64,000 bases of DNA from an uncultured Planctomycetaceae bacterium. GTDB lineage: Bacteria > Planctomycetota > Planctomycetia > Planctomycetales > Planctomycetaceae. Made by a program: the position numbers and the translations under genes. Below are positions 54,739 to 64,000 of the stretch, one piece after another. The notes under the pieces are model-generated. The model saw only the letters and a program-made list of their open reading frames with translations. It was not told the origin of the DNA and did not search any database. Position 1 is the stretch's first letter, and each line of letters begins with the position of its first letter. The stretch is taken from positions 62,001-126,000 of the forward strand of contig CALSLT010000004.1 in NCBI GenBank assembly GCA_943787265.1, written 5' to 3'.

Positions 54739-56535
54739 CTAATCCTTCTCGGCACGAAGAACCGAGACGAAGGCTTTCTGCGGGATATTGACGCTGCCGA
54801 ACTGCTTCATTTTCGCCTTGCCTTTCTTCTGTTTTTCGAGCAGTTTCTTCTTGCGAGTCACGTCGCCGCCGTACAGCTTCTCGGTCACATCTTTGCGGAA
54901 TGGAGCAATCGTTGTTCGCGCGATAATTTCTCCGCCGATGGCCCCCTGCACCGGAATCTTGAACTGGTGCCGCGGGATTTCTTCGGCAAGCCGTTCGCAG
55001 TAGTGCAGTGCTCGTGGTCGAGCTTTTTCGCGATGAACCAGGTACGAAAGTGTGTCGACGGGCTCTTTGTTGACCAGGATATCGACCTTAACGATATCTG
55101 TGTTGCGATACTCGATCGGCTCGTAGTCGAATGATCCATACCCACGCGTCAGCATCTTGAGCTTGCCGTAGAAGTCAAACAGCACCTCACCAAGCGGCAT
55201 CACACTGATGACTTCGATCCGGTCCGCCGAGAGATAATTCATCGTCTGGCTTTCCGAGCGATGTTCCCGGCACAGTTCCATGACCGGCCCGACGTACGCT
55301 TCGGGAGTCAGGATTGACGCTTTGATGTACGGCTCGCTGCACGATTCAATCTGAGTCGGATCAGGCCAGTAACTCGGGTTGTCGATTTCGATCGTCGAAC
55401 CGTCTCTTAAGGTCAGGTTGTACTTCACCGAGGGCGCGGAGATGACCAGGCCAATGTCGAACTCCCTTCGCAAACGCTCCTGGATCACGTCCAGGTGAAG
55501 CAGCCCGAGGAACCCGCAGCGGAACCCAAAGCCCAGCGCGGCGGAGCTGTCTTTTTCGAAAGTGAGTGCCGCATCGTTGATCGCAAGCTTGTCGAGAGCC
55601 TTCGTCAGCTCAACATAATCGCCTGTGTCCATTGGGTAGATCGACGAAAAGACAACCTGACGAGCTGCCTGATAACCGGGAATCGGTTCTTCGGTCTGAC
55701 GATCAAGCAGTGTGATCGTGTCGCCAATCTCGATGTCCTGAACACTCTTGACTCCGGCGACGACGTACCCGACTTCACCGGCACTTAACTGCTTGCTCGG
55801 GTTGAGCTTCATCTGGTTATAGCCAACCTCGTCTACCGTGAAATCACGTCCGGCGTGCATGAAGTGGATCTTGTCGCGAGGCTTAAGCGTGCCTTCCATC
55901 ACTCGAACCTGAAGGATCACACCTCGAAACGTGTCGAAATGCGCGTCAAACACGAGCGCCTTCAGCGGCGCATCTGGATCGCCCGCAGGTTCCGGCAGCT
56001 TCTCAACGATACCGACCAGAACGTCTTCGATTCCGATTCCGTTCTTTGCAGAAATTGGAATCGCCTCAAAAGGATCGAGTCCCAGCTCCGCATCGATCGC
56101 TTCTTGAGCACGGTCAATATCGGCCGATGGGAGATCGATTTTGTTGATGATCGGAAGGAGCGTCAGGTCATGTTCCAAGGCGAGGTAGAGATTGGCGACG
56201 GTTTGAGCCTCAACCCCCTGAGACGCATCGACGATGATCAATGCCCCTTCGCACGCCATCAAAGAACGCCGCACTTCGTGTGAGAAATCAACGTGCCCAG
56301 GCGTGTCGATCAGATTCAAAAGATAGTCGTTGCCATCCGCATCTTTGTAATCGAGCGTTATCGTGTTGCTCTTGATCGTGATGCCCCGCTCACGCTCGAT
56401 GTCCATCGAGTCGAGCATCTGTTCGTGCAGATCGCGTTGCGTGACGCCACCACAGGTTTGAATCAGCCGGTCGGCCAGAGTCGACTTGCCATGATCAATG
56501 TGGGCGATGATGCAGAAATTTCGAATGTGTTTCAT
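54739..56535 (-). CDS. lepA: Elongation factor 4 (LepA)
   Basis: 598 residues. Translational GTPase: G1 HIDHGKSTLADRL (11-24), G3 DTPGHVDFSHEVRRSLMACEGALIIVDASQGVEAQT, G4 NKIDLP, G5 SAKNGIG. C-terminal LepA-specific region with GGDVTRKKKLLEKQKKGKAKMKQFGSVNIPQKAF, which contacts the ribosome. Catalyses back-translocation on stalled ribosomes. Full length, at the expected size of about 600. Confidence 0.97.
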   Translation of the reverse strand: MKHIRNFCIIAHIDHGKSTLADRLIQTCGGVTQRDLHEQMLDSMDIERERGITIKSNTITLDYKDADGNDYLLNLIDTPGHVDFSHEVRRSLMACEGALIIVDASQGVEAQTVANLYLALEHDLTLLPIINKIDLPSADIDRAQEAIDAELGLDPFEAIPISAKNGIGIEDVLVGIVEKLPEPAGDPDAPLKALVFDAHFDTFRGVILQVRVMEGTLKPRDKIHFMHAGRDFTVDEVGYNQMKLNPSKQLSAGEVGYVVAGVKSVQDIEIGDTITLLDRQTEEPIPGYQAARQVVFSSIYPMDTGDYVELTKALDKLAINDAALTFEKDSSAALGFGFRCGFLGLLHLDVIQERLRREFDIGLVISAPSVKYNLTLRDGSTIEIDNPSYWPDPTQIESCSEPYIKASILTPEAYVGPVMELCREHRSESQTMNYLSADRIEVISVMPLGEVLFDFYGKLKMLTRGYGSFDYEPIEYRNTDIVKVDILVNKEPVDTLSYLVHREKARPRALHYCERLAEEIPRHQFKIPVQGAIGGEIIARTTIAPFRKDVTEKLYGGDVTRKKKLLEKQKKGKAKMKQFGSVNIPQKAFVSVLRAEKD

Positions 56536-56987
56536 GCGAGAATTTTAGCAGGTTCTGTCCGACACGACTAACGGATCAAAACGGCCACGGTCCTCAAACG
56601 AGTCTGCATTTTTGCTAGAGATAACGGATCGGCCGCAAGCACTCACTCTTCGAAGTATCAATTTCACATAGCCCAACAAATAGTGCGGCTACTTGTCGTT
56701 CGGAAAGATGGCAGGGACGGCGCGTAGGGCCATGCCCCGTCCCTGCCTTGCACAGCTGAGTTGCCCGAAGTCACTTCGCAACTGCACCAACGATTCCGCC
56801 GAGACAGAAATCGCTGCATCGTGAAATGCTTCTGCGGCCACTTCACCTGCACATACCATTGGTATCGCCCAACTGTGACCTGCCAGTCGGGAATCGAGAC
56901 GGTTTCTTTGCACTTGGATCTCGGCTCTGATTCAATGACGAGTTGATAACAAGTCCAGGCGGGAGTCGATCCTTGAAAGGCATCACG
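56536..56987. other. Intergenic region before the glycosidase
   Basis: 452 bases between lepA and the GH43 gene, with a palindromic repeat at 56710-56747. Small open frames on both strands have no sign of coding. Confidence 0.4.
56710..56747. repeat. Palindromic repeat, GGCAGGGACGG arms
   Basis: Perfect 11-bp arms GGCAGGGACGG and CCGTCCCTGCC with a 16-base spacer that contains further GC-rich complementarity (GGGC and GCCC). It is not the same sequence as the other repeats in the window. Confidence 0.7.
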
Positions 56988-58319
56988 ATGAATTGTCGAT
57001 TTGCTTCGGCGTTACAAATGGTTGCGATGAGCGTTGCGGTGAATGTGTCGGCACGTGCTCAGGAAAGTGAGACTGAGTTTCGGAAGTGGCTGCTGAAAGG
57101 GACTCCTGATCCAGCGTGTGTGCAGGCTCACGATGGATCCGGGTATTACATCTTTGCCACTGAATCCGGAATTTCCATTCGGCAGAGCTCGGACCTCAAG
57201 ACGTGGAAGAGGGTCGGCCGGGTTTTCGACAAAGTCGTTCCCGACTGGGCACGTAAGTTGATACCCGGAGCGGATTCGATCTGGGCTCCCGAGATTCAAT
57301 ACGCCAACGGCAAGTACTGGCTGTACTACAGCGTGTCGACGTTCGGCAGCCAGCGGTCGGTGATTGGACTGGCGACGAACACGACGCTTGACGCCTCGGA
57401 TCCAGAGTACGAATGGAAGGACCAGGGCCTCGTCGTTGAGTCGTTTCCCGAAAAGAACGACTACAACGCCATTGATCCCGCAATGCTCGTTGACCGCGAC
57501 GGGCGAGCGTACCTCTATTGGGGTTCCTACTGGACCGGAATCAAAGCCGCAGAGCTGAATGCGGCAACTGGAAAATTCGCAACGTCTCAGCCCAAAAACG
57601 TCGCTGTGGCCAGTCGTCGTGATGTCGCCCCGACTTCAATTGAAGCGGCATTCGTAATCAGGCACGAAGATTCGTACTTCCTGTTTTCATCGTGGGACTT
57701 CTGTTGCGCCCACGAAAACAGCACGTACAAGGTGATGATCGGCCGAGCCGAATCTCCGCTTGGCCCCTTCGTCGACAAAAACGGAACGCCGCTATCCGAA
57801 GGCGGGGGTACTCTTCTCCTGATGGGCGACGAACACTGGCGAGGACCTGGACACAACAGCGTTCTGCAGACAAAGGACGGAGACTGGCTGGTCTATCACG
57901 TGATCGATGCGAGGGCTCCGGAACGCGGCCGCATCCTGCAACTCCGCTCGCTTAACTGGTCCAAAGACGGCTGGCCGAAAGTTGGAGAGCCATTGACCGA
58001 CAACCCCGAAACGACGTCGCCTCTTGGTTTCACACCCCTGGTTGGTCGCTGGGACCACTCGGTTGGAGAAGGTGATCACTACGACATCTTCTTCGAGTCG
58101 ACCGGTGAAATCACCGGAACCAAAGGCGAAGCAAAATGGGAACTTTCAGGCTCCAAACTTCTCATGAAGTGGAAGGATCCCAAAGCACCGGGCGGCTACT
58201 GGGTTGACCGAGTCGCTCTGGCAGCAAACGGGGCGAGCTACTCTGGGACCAATCAGACAGGGCACAAAATCAACGGTCGCCGGATGACTCCTGCGGCAAT
58301 ATCAGTACAACGCAAGTAG
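56988..58319 (+). CDS. Secreted GH43-like glycosidase (arabinanase/xylosidase type)
   Basis: 443 residues from the ATG at 56988 (AAAGG eight bases upstream). Signal peptide at 1-24 (SVAVNVSARAQE). Five-bladed propeller of GH43: general base Asp41 in GTPDPACV, SIWAPEI at 97-103, pKa-modulating Asp163 in NAIDPAML, general acid Glu219 in TSIEAAF, and GHNS with His289. Similar to endo-arabinanases. Exported, with likely action on side chains of plant or algal polysaccharides. Convergent with the third sulfatase. Confidence 0.9.
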   Translation: MNCRFASALQMVAMSVAVNVSARAQESETEFRKWLLKGTPDPACVQAHDGSGYYIFATESGISIRQSSDLKTWKRVGRVFDKVVPDWARKLIPGADSIWAPEIQYANGKYWLYYSVSTFGSQRSVIGLATNTTLDASDPEYEWKDQGLVVESFPEKNDYNAIDPAMLVDRDGRAYLYWGSYWTGIKAAELNAATGKFATSQPKNVAVASRRDVAPTSIEAAFVIRHEDSYFLFSSWDFCCAHENSTYKVMIGRAESPLGPFVDKNGTPLSEGGGTLLLMGDEHWRGPGHNSVLQTKDGDWLVYHVIDARAPERGRILQLRSLNWSKDGWPKVGEPLTDNPETTSPLGFTPLVGRWDHSVGEGDHYDIFFESTGEITGTKGEAKWELSGSKLLMKWKDPKAPGGYWVDRVALAANGASYSGTNQTGHKINGRRMTPAAISVQRK

Positions 58320-58357
58320 AAACTTGCTCGAACAAGTCGAGTGCAACGGCCGCAAAG

Positions 58358-59734
58358 CTACCTTCGAATCGGGACTGGCATCGCCGCATTTGTACGTCTT
58401 CGAAAATCAACGAGTTGCTTTTTCAGACTGGCGACACGATCGGGTTCCTCGGCGGCGAGATTGTGCCGCTCGCTGAGGTCGTTCTTCAGGTTGAACAGTT
58501 CGACTGTTCCGTCATCAAACCTCTCGATGAGCTTGTAGTTTCCGGCTCGAACGGCGCTTCCCAGACGGTTGGAGCGATGCCAGGCGTAGTTCGGAAAGTG
58601 GAAGAAGATCGCCTCACGTTCTAATGAGGCATCTCCACGCAGAATCGGTAAGAGACTTTCGCCATCTGGGGATTCGTTGTCGGCCAGCGCGAGCCCCGCG
58701 GCATCCGCGACTGTTGCATAGAAGTCAGTGCTGATGACCGGAGTTTTGTTGATCGATTTCGGCTGGATGACGCCCGGCCAGCGAATAATCAGCGGCACTC
58801 GAATGCCGCCTTCGTAAAGATGTCCTTTTGCGGCTCGCAACGGCCGGTTGTCGGCAACTCCTGCGAAGCCTCCGTTGTCTGATGTGAAGACGACGAACGT
58901 GTCATTGGCAAGCTGCAGCCGGTCGAGAGCGTCAAGAACTCGGCCTATCGACGCGTCCATCGCTTCAATCATAGCGCCATACCGAGTGTCATTCAGCCCG
59001 CGACCGGTTCGAGACTTGTATTTTTCCAGCAGCGATTCCGGAGCTTCCATGGGCCAATGCACCGTGTAATTCCACAGGAAGAGCATGAAGCGTTCATCTT
59101 GATGCCGCTGCAGAAAACTGATCGCTTCGTCGGCCAGACGATCTGGCAGGTACTCGCCCTTCTGCCGATTTTTGATCGTGGGAATTCGGTATGGATCGAA
59201 GAACGTTGGCGGGCCTCCAAATGCACAGCCTCCAACGTTCAGATCGAAACCCTGATGCTCGGGATAAAACTGCGTCGCCCCTCGGCCGTTAAGGTGCCAC
59301 TTGCCAAAAAATCCCGTTTTATAACCCGCAGCCTTAAGACGCTCGGCAATCGTGACGTGTTCGAGCGGAAGATGATCCAGCATTTCGGCCGGACCTAGCT
59401 TCGCTTCCGGCGGCGTAAAAGAAGCTCGATCCGGCAAGTGGTTAGTGATTCGAACTCGAGCGGGCGATTTCCCCGTCAAGATTGCCGCTCTGGTGGGAGA
59501 GCAGACGGGAGCGGCTGCATAAGCATCTGTAAACCGCATCCCTTGAGTCGCGAAGCGATCAATATTGGGAGTTTCAACGAGCTTATTGCCCTGACACGCT
59601 AGGTCCATCCACCCTAGGTCATCGATCAGGATGAAGAGGATGTTTGGTGGTTTTGATTCTTCAGCGGTTGCAGCGCGGCCCGCAGAAAGTGCGATGATCA
59701 TGCAACAAGTGGAGAACGCAGCACGGAATGGCAT
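58358..59734 (-). CDS. Secreted sulfatase (third)
   Basis: 458 residues from the ATG at 59734; a TTG at 59746 is in frame. Signal peptide at about 1-24 (IIALSAGRAATAEE). Sulfatase core: ILFILIDDLGWMDL holds metal ligands DD, formylglycine site CSPTR (APVCSPTRAAILTGKSP), GKWHLNG, and VVFTSDNGGFAG with the DN metal site. Last gene of the minus-strand run after the DUF1501 gene, with 32 bases between. Acts on sulfated sugars outside the cytoplasm. Confidence 0.93.
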   Translation of the reverse strand: MPFRAAFSTCCMIIALSAGRAATAEESKPPNILFILIDDLGWMDLACQGNKLVETPNIDRFATQGMRFTDAYAAAPVCSPTRAAILTGKSPARVRITNHLPDRASFTPPEAKLGPAEMLDHLPLEHVTIAERLKAAGYKTGFFGKWHLNGRGATQFYPEHQGFDLNVGGCAFGGPPTFFDPYRIPTIKNRQKGEYLPDRLADEAISFLQRHQDERFMLFLWNYTVHWPMEAPESLLEKYKSRTGRGLNDTRYGAMIEAMDASIGRVLDALDRLQLANDTFVVFTSDNGGFAGVADNRPLRAAKGHLYEGGIRVPLIIRWPGVIQPKSINKTPVISTDFYATVADAAGLALADNESPDGESLLPILRGDASLEREAIFFHFPNYAWHRSNRLGSAVRAGNYKLIERFDDGTVELFNLKNDLSERHNLAAEEPDRVASLKKQLVDFRRRTNAAMPVPIRR

Positions 59735-59766
59735 TGTCGTTACCAAATGGCGGCGGCGTGAGAAAG

Positions 59767-61149
59767 TTACGCCAGGATGTTGTGGACAATGCGGCCTTCG
59801 ACATCGGTCAGCCGGAAGTTGCGGCCGCTGTAGGGATAAGTCAGTTTTTCGTGATCGAGGCCGAACTGGTGCAGGATTGTGGCGTGCAGGTCGTGAACGT
59901 GGACTTTGTCTTCAACCGCGGTGAATCCAAAGTCGTCGGATGCTCCGTGAATCGTGCCACCTTTGATACCGCCTCCGGCCAGCCACATCGTGAATCCGTT
60001 GGGGTTGTGGTCTCGGCCGTCACCGCTTTGTGACGTCGGCGTTCTACCGAATTCTCCGCCCCAGATGACCAGCGTTTCGTCGAGCAGGCCTCGCTGTTTC
60101 AGGTCAGTCAATAGTTGAGCAACTGGCTGGTCGATGTCTTTGCAGAGCGTTTCATTTTTCTCGTTGTGCTTGCTGTGAGTGTCCCAGGGCTGGCGGTTTC
60201 CGTAGTAAACCTGGACAAAGCGAACGCCTTTTTCGCTCAGTCTTCTGGCCAGCAGGCACGCTTTTGAAAACTGACTTTCGCCGTACGCCGCCTGCGTTTC
60301 TTTGGTTTCGGTCGCGATGTCAAAAGTGTCCAACGCTTCAAACTGCATTCGATAAGCCAGCTCCATCGATCGAATGCGAGTTTCCAGCGAATCGTCCCCA
60401 AGGCGCTGCTTCTGATGTTCCCGGTTCAGTTTCTTGATCAGGTCGAGTTGCTCTCGCTGTTCCTCTCTCGCGAGAAACTCGTTCTTCAAATGCGGGATCA
60501 TCTTTGCCGGAGTCAGGTCCGAATTGTTGATATGCGTCGCCTGATGACGGCCGGGAAGGAAGGCCGCTCCCCAGAGTTTCGGACCGACGACCGGCTTACC
60601 CGGACAAAGAGCGATGTAGCCGGGCAGGTTGTCGTTCTCAGTACCCAACCCGTACGACATCCATGAACCGAGACTCGGACGAGTCGGCGTCAACACTCCC
60701 AGATTCATCATACACAGCGCCGGTGCATGATTTGGAAAGTCGGTGTGCATCGACCGGATGATCGCCATGTCGTCGATGTGTCGAGCTGTTTTTTGAAGGT
60801 GCTCCGAAACCGGAATTCCCGATTGCCCCGACGGGATAAAACGAACGGTCGACGGCATCAATCCGGCCGTCGGAGAAGCCGTACGGATGTCCGCACCGGG
60901 CGGCTTCTTACCTTCGAGTTTCTTAAGCAACGGCTTCGGATCGAACGTGTCGACCTGCGATGGTCCTCCGCTCATGAAGAGGAAGATCGCCCGCTTCGCT
61001 CGCGGAGCAAAGTGTGAAAGCTGGTTGGCCGCAGGTGCCGAGTTCTGCAAAAGGCCAGCCAGTCCCAGCGCACCGAAACCACCACCAACCGTGCTGAGAA
61101 TTTCACGGCGAGAGACTTGCGGAACAGGTTGTCGTTGAAAATCGCTCAT
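59767..61149 (-). CDS. DUF1501 protein, Tat-exported
   Basis: 460 residues. Twin-arginine signal VSRREILSTVGG, then a hydrophobic FGALGLAGLL; export before folding of a metal-bearing or cofactor protein is likely. DUF1501 features of the alkaline-phosphatase-like superfamily: FLFMSGGPSQVDTFDPKP, IIRSMHTDFPNHAPALCMMN, YYGNRQPWDTHSKHNEK, VIWGGEFGRTPTSQSGDGRDHNP. The family is nearly always encoded with PSCyt (DUF1549/1553) proteins, as here: the PSCyt frame ends six bases upstream. Role unknown. Confidence 0.93.
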   Translation of the reverse strand: MSDFQRQPVPQVSRREILSTVGGGFGALGLAGLLQNSAPAANQLSHFAPRAKRAIFLFMSGGPSQVDTFDPKPLLKKLEGKKPPGADIRTASPTAGLMPSTVRFIPSGQSGIPVSEHLQKTARHIDDMAIIRSMHTDFPNHAPALCMMNLGVLTPTRPSLGSWMSYGLGTENDNLPGYIALCPGKPVVGPKLWGAAFLPGRHQATHINNSDLTPAKMIPHLKNEFLAREEQREQLDLIKKLNREHQKQRLGDDSLETRIRSMELAYRMQFEALDTFDIATETKETQAAYGESQFSKACLLARRLSEKGVRFVQVYYGNRQPWDTHSKHNEKNETLCKDIDQPVAQLLTDLKQRGLLDETLVIWGGEFGRTPTSQSGDGRDHNPNGFTMWLAGGGIKGGTIHGASDDFGFTAVEDKVHVHDLHATILHQFGLDHEKLTYPYSGRNFRLTDVEGRIVHNILA

Positions 61150-61155
61150 GTGAAA

Positions 61156-61581
61156 TCAGTCGATGTACAGGAATTCGTTGCTGCTGAGTAAAGCGTGCGC
61201 GTAGCGGCTCCAGCGAGTCTGCAGCGGGGCGTTGGGTGCCCGGCCCTCGTAAACAGCATGGTTGGCATGGTTAGACAGATCGTTCGCTTGTGCGGCGTCA
61301 GTCGGGTCCGTTCGAAGCGGCCAGTAGGCGATCGGTTTCGACTTAAGTATCGCATCGGCGAAATCGGAATGCGACGCGAGCCGGCCTGATGCGGCTGCAA
61401 CGTACACAAGCTTCGTGGCCGCGAAGTGCTGAGCAACTTCCTCGGCGGTTAGTGACCGATTGAAAACGGCGACTTCCTGCAATTGGCCCTGGAAGTTTGC
61501 AAAGTTGTCACGACGACCACCGATGAAAAGGAGCTCGACGCCGGACTTAAAGCCCAGCTTCGCCGTCCCAGTGGCGCCCAC
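61156..61581 (-). CDS. C-terminal fragment of the PSCyt gene beyond a frameshift
   Basis: 141 codons in the frame that continues the LamG domain after the shift: TGTAKLGFKSGVELLFIGGRRDNFANFQGQLQEVAVFNRSL. It is directly in line with the 61547-64000 frame once one base is removed from a homopolymer near 61583-61585, giving a smooth join. It is therefore the C-terminal end of the same protein and not a separate gene. It is six bases from the DUF1501 start. Confidence 0.75.
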   Translation of the reverse strand: MGATGTAKLGFKSGVELLFIGGRRDNFANFQGQLQEVAVFNRSLTAEEVAQHFAATKLVYVAAASGRLASHSDFADAILKSKPIAYWPLRTDPTDAAQANDLSNHANHAVYEGRAPNAPLQTRWSRYAHALLSSNEFLYID

Positions 61582-64000
61582 GTTTGAGATCGCCGTTCAA
61601 GTAGAGCGACACGGTCTCGCCACTCCGCACCAGGGCGACGTGATACCAATGGTTTTCCTTCAGCATGTCAGCTCCGCGTATCGACTGTTTATTCCTTGCC
61701 CCGTTGTAAAAGAGAAGCCGTCCCGGTTGACCGCCCGACGTGCCGCTGATTCCGAAGTGGTCTCCGTGGTCGGTGGCAGGCTTCTCTGCACCTCGCGAGA
61801 AGAAGTAGCCGGTCACCGGCCGCGACGAATTCGGCAGCGTGTTGCGAATCCACATCTCGACAGAGTAATCGTCACCGAATCCTGAGATATCAGTGCGAAC
61901 CCGCTTTCCGGAAAACGTCGGTGCGACGGCTTCCGCATCGCTTAACAGAGCTGCAGATTTGGATCCCGGCTCGACATCGGGCAGAAACTCGCGAGCGATC
62001 GCCAGTTCAGTGGCGGATGCGTCGCGTGCAAACAACAGCCTATGGGCGAGTTGCGTTTTCTCCTCGACCGTCAGCTCCGGATTCTTGCCGACTCGATCTG
62101 CCAGCGCTGCGGCCTGCTCGCGCATGAACGGTGAGTTCAGAACAAACATCTGCTGAAGTGGAGTCGTGGTGTCCGCTCGCTTTGCACAGTGAATCGCCGG
62201 ATCCGGGAAGTCGAACGTCTGCAGTGTATCGCTGAGCTTGTGCCGCGACACCGATGCGTAAATCGTTCGACGCTTGAAGTCAGCCTTGTCGGCATCTCCC
62301 GATGGCCCACCGGTCGTTGCATCGAGTTGCCCGCTGGCAGCCAGCACCGAGTCTCGAAACGCTTCGGCGGAGAGGCGGCGACGGTTGAAATGCGACAGCA
62401 GCCGATTGTCTGGGTCGACAGTTTTAAGTTGAGCCGCGTCGACCGGCACGGACGACTGCTGGTAGGTTGAAGAGAGCATGATCTCGCGGTGCAGCCACTT
62501 CAGCGACCAGCCGTTGTCCATGAACCGAACGGCCAGATCGTCTAGCAGCGTTGGATGCGAAGGCTTCGATCCGGTCATGCCAAAATTACTTGGCGAATCG
62601 ACCAGCCCCATTCCGAAATGATGCATCCACACCCGGTTGACGATGACACGAGCAGTCAGCGGATTGTCGCGGCTCGTGATCGCCCGCGCAAGTTCCAGGC
62701 GACCGCTGCCGATTGTGTAGGGTTCGTTTTTTTCGGGAGACAGCACTCGCAGAAAACCTCGCTGGACAGGCTTCCCGAGTCGCCCGGCGTCGCCGCGGAT
62801 AAAGATGTTCAAGTCGCGCGGCTTGTTCTCGTAATAAACAATCTTCATTTTCTCTGTGGTGATCTCTTCAACGCGAACCTGCTCTTCGGTCAGTGCATTG
62901 GCAACGGGAATCTCAAAGCCCGGCGTTTTCTTAAGTTCGACGACCTCTGCCTTCGCTTTGGGAGTTTCCTGTTTGGCCTTTTCAATCAGAGCCTTCGCTT
63001 CGGTGATTCGTTGCTGGGCCTTCTCGATATCAAACACTTCCGGGTTCGCGTCGTCGGTTGCTGACTCCACTCCGGCAGCCGTTGCCTCTGAGTCTGCTTT
63101 GAGCTTCTGCTCAAGATCAGCAATCTCTTTGGGAAGTTCTTTGATCTGCTTTGCCCACTCAGCGATCTGCTCTTCGAGTTTTTTGACCTTGTCGCGAACT
63201 GGTTGTGTCTTCGCAATTTCTTCGTCTGAAATAACCGGTCGAGTCGTCTGCCGGCACGAAGCAAAAATACTCGCCAGCGAGTAATAATCTTCGACCGTCA
63301 CGGGATCGTATTTGTGGTCGTGGCACCGGGCACAGGCGAGCGTCAGCCCCAGGAGTCCTCGACCGATTGCATCGACACGGTCTTCCCACTCGTCGGCGTA
63401 TCGGTTTTCAAGAACCAGTTTCGCCAGGGCGACTTCCTTGTGGTAAGACGGTGCCAGCCCCTGGAAACCAAGAGCCGCGTGATCTTCCGGGCCGGTCTCC
63501 GGCAGGAAGTCTGTCGCCAGTTGTCGCACGATGAACTCGTCGTACGGCACGTCGTCATTCAACGCTTGGACAACCCAGTCTCGATAACGCCACGCGTGAG
63601 GATACGGTCCGTTGTGCGGCCCCATATTCGTGTTGTCTTCCGAGTACCGCGCAACATCGAGCCAGTGCCGCGCCCAGCGCTCGCCATAGCTTGTTGAATC
63701 CAGCAACCGATCAACCAGCTTCGCGAAGGCGTCGGGAGATTCGTCATTGAGAAACTGATCGAGCTGCTCGATGGTCGGCGGCAATCCGGTCAGGTCAAAA
63801 CACGCTCGCCGCAACAGCGTGTTCCGCTCGGCGCGGTCAGCTTGCTCAAGGCCGACTCCTTCCAGTTGTTTAAGAATGAAGGCATCAATCGGCTTCTGAA
63901 CCCGTTCCCCATCACTGACCTCCGGAGCTGTATGCGGCTGAGGCGGCTGCAACGACCAGTGCTGCCGCGCGAGATCCCAGTCGATCTCTTTGCGAGGCGC
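61547..64000 (-). CDS. PSCyt-type protein with DUF1549/DUF1553 and LamG domains, partial, frameshifted
   Basis: At least 817 codons, open to the window edge (upstream codons read APRKEIDWDLARQHW). DUF1549: ERWARHWLDVARYSEDNT, CARCHDHKYDP and the DVPYDEFIVRQLATDFL block. A Glu/Lys-rich coiled-coil-like stretch (about 320-400 from the edge) is followed by DUF1553 with NPLTARVIVNRVWMHHFGMGLVDSPSNFG and RLSAEAFRDSVLAASGQL. The C-terminal LamG/concanavalin-like domain begins near GFGDDYSVEMWIRN and breaks off after LYLNGDLKRG where the frame shifts. Probably forms an operon with DUF1501 and sulfatase. Confidence 0.85.
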   Translation of the reverse strand, partial: APRKEIDWDLARQHWSLQPPQPHTAPEVSDGERVQKPIDAFILKQLEGVGLEQADRAERNTLLRRACFDLTGLPPTIEQLDQFLNDESPDAFAKLVDRLLDSTSYGERWARHWLDVARYSEDNTNMGPHNGPYPHAWRYRDWVVQALNDDVPYDEFIVRQLATDFLPETGPEDHAALGFQGLAPSYHKEVALAKLVLENRYADEWEDRVDAIGRGLLGLTLACARCHDHKYDPVTVEDYYSLASIFASCRQTTRPVISDEEIAKTQPVRDKVKKLEEQIAEWAKQIKELPKEIADLEQKLKADSEATAAGVESATDDANPEVFDIEKAQQRITEAKALIEKAKQETPKAKAEVVELKKTPGFEIPVANALTEEQVRVEEITTEKMKIVYYENKPRDLNIFIRGDAGRLGKPVQRGFLRVLSPEKNEPYTIGSGRLELARAITSRDNPLTARVIVNRVWMHHFGMGLVDSPSNFGMTGSKPSHPTLLDDLAVRFMDNGWSLKWLHREIMLSSTYQQSSVPVDAAQLKTVDPDNRLLSHFNRRRLSAEAFRDSVLAASGQLDATTGGPSGDADKADFKRRTIYASVSRHKLSDTLQTFDFPDPAIHCAKRADTTTPLQQMFVLNSPFMREQAAALADRVGKNPELTVEEKTQLAHRLLFARDASATELAIAREFLPDVEPGSKSAALLSDAEAVAPTFSGKRVRTDISGFGDDYSVEMWIRNTLPNSSRPVTGYFFSRGAEKPATDHGDHFGISGTSGGQPGRLLFYNGARNKQSIRGADMLKENHWYHVALVRSGETVSLYLNGDLKRGRHWDGEAGL

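Overview
The window is about 55% G+C and carries protein families that together point to a member of the Planctomycetes. These include a DUF1559 prepilin-like protein, two DUF1549/DUF1553 (PSCyt-type) proteins, a DUF1501 protein, three secreted sulfatases, a large Ser/Thr kinase with TPR repeats, and surface proteins carrying the N-terminal 'LEDRxxLS'-type motif common in planctomycete exported proteins. The genus cannot be fixed from the sequence alone. No rRNA, tRNA, CRISPR array, integrase or insertion sequence was recognised.

Layout. 1-5 kb (minus strand): a partial envelope protein, a 972-residue membrane-anchored Ser/Thr kinase and a secreted CNA-B-like protein with a clear terminator. 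5.5-7.5 kb: hslV-hslU. 8.2-14.2 kb: an accessory surface region with two LEDR-type exported proteins (one a large RTX calcium-binding protein translationally coupled to a lipoprotein), a PilZ-like protein, and a pair of small genes, one of only 55 codons. 14.2-20.5 kb: household and hypothetical genes (SDR epimerase, DUF4432, macro domain, alpha/beta hydrolase, lipoprotein, YgfZ/GcvT-like). 20.8-32 kb: sulfatase, BlaI/M56 regulatory pair, second sulfatase, threonine dehydratase, FG-GAP protein. 32-33.8 kb: a sodium:solute symporter with its DUF3311 partner. 34-41.9 kb: a compact type II secretion/type IV pilus-like operon with one GspE, three GspF-like proteins, GspI/J/K-like pseudopilins and a DUF1559 prepilin. 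42-49.3 kb (minus): amino-acid permease, cytochrome b fused to two c-type heme domains plus Rieske protein, NrnA, RibF, and an enolase-superfamily enzyme. 49.3-64 kb: PSCyt protein, FtsW/RodA, PIG-L deacetylase, LepA, a GH43 glycosidase, and a minus-strand run of PSCyt-DUF1501-sulfatase whose first gene runs off the window and carries a single-base frameshift in its LamG domain.

How the genes fit together. Sulfatases, GH43, PSCyt/DUF1501 and the FG-GAP protein fit the degradation of sulfated and branched polysaccharides typical of the phylum. The Rieske/cytochrome b-c pair is a compact quinol-oxidising respiratory module. The BlaI/M56 pair looks like a proteolysis-controlled signalling unit with an unusually elaborate sensor. 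Palindromic repeats of at least two sequence families sit in many intergenic gaps.
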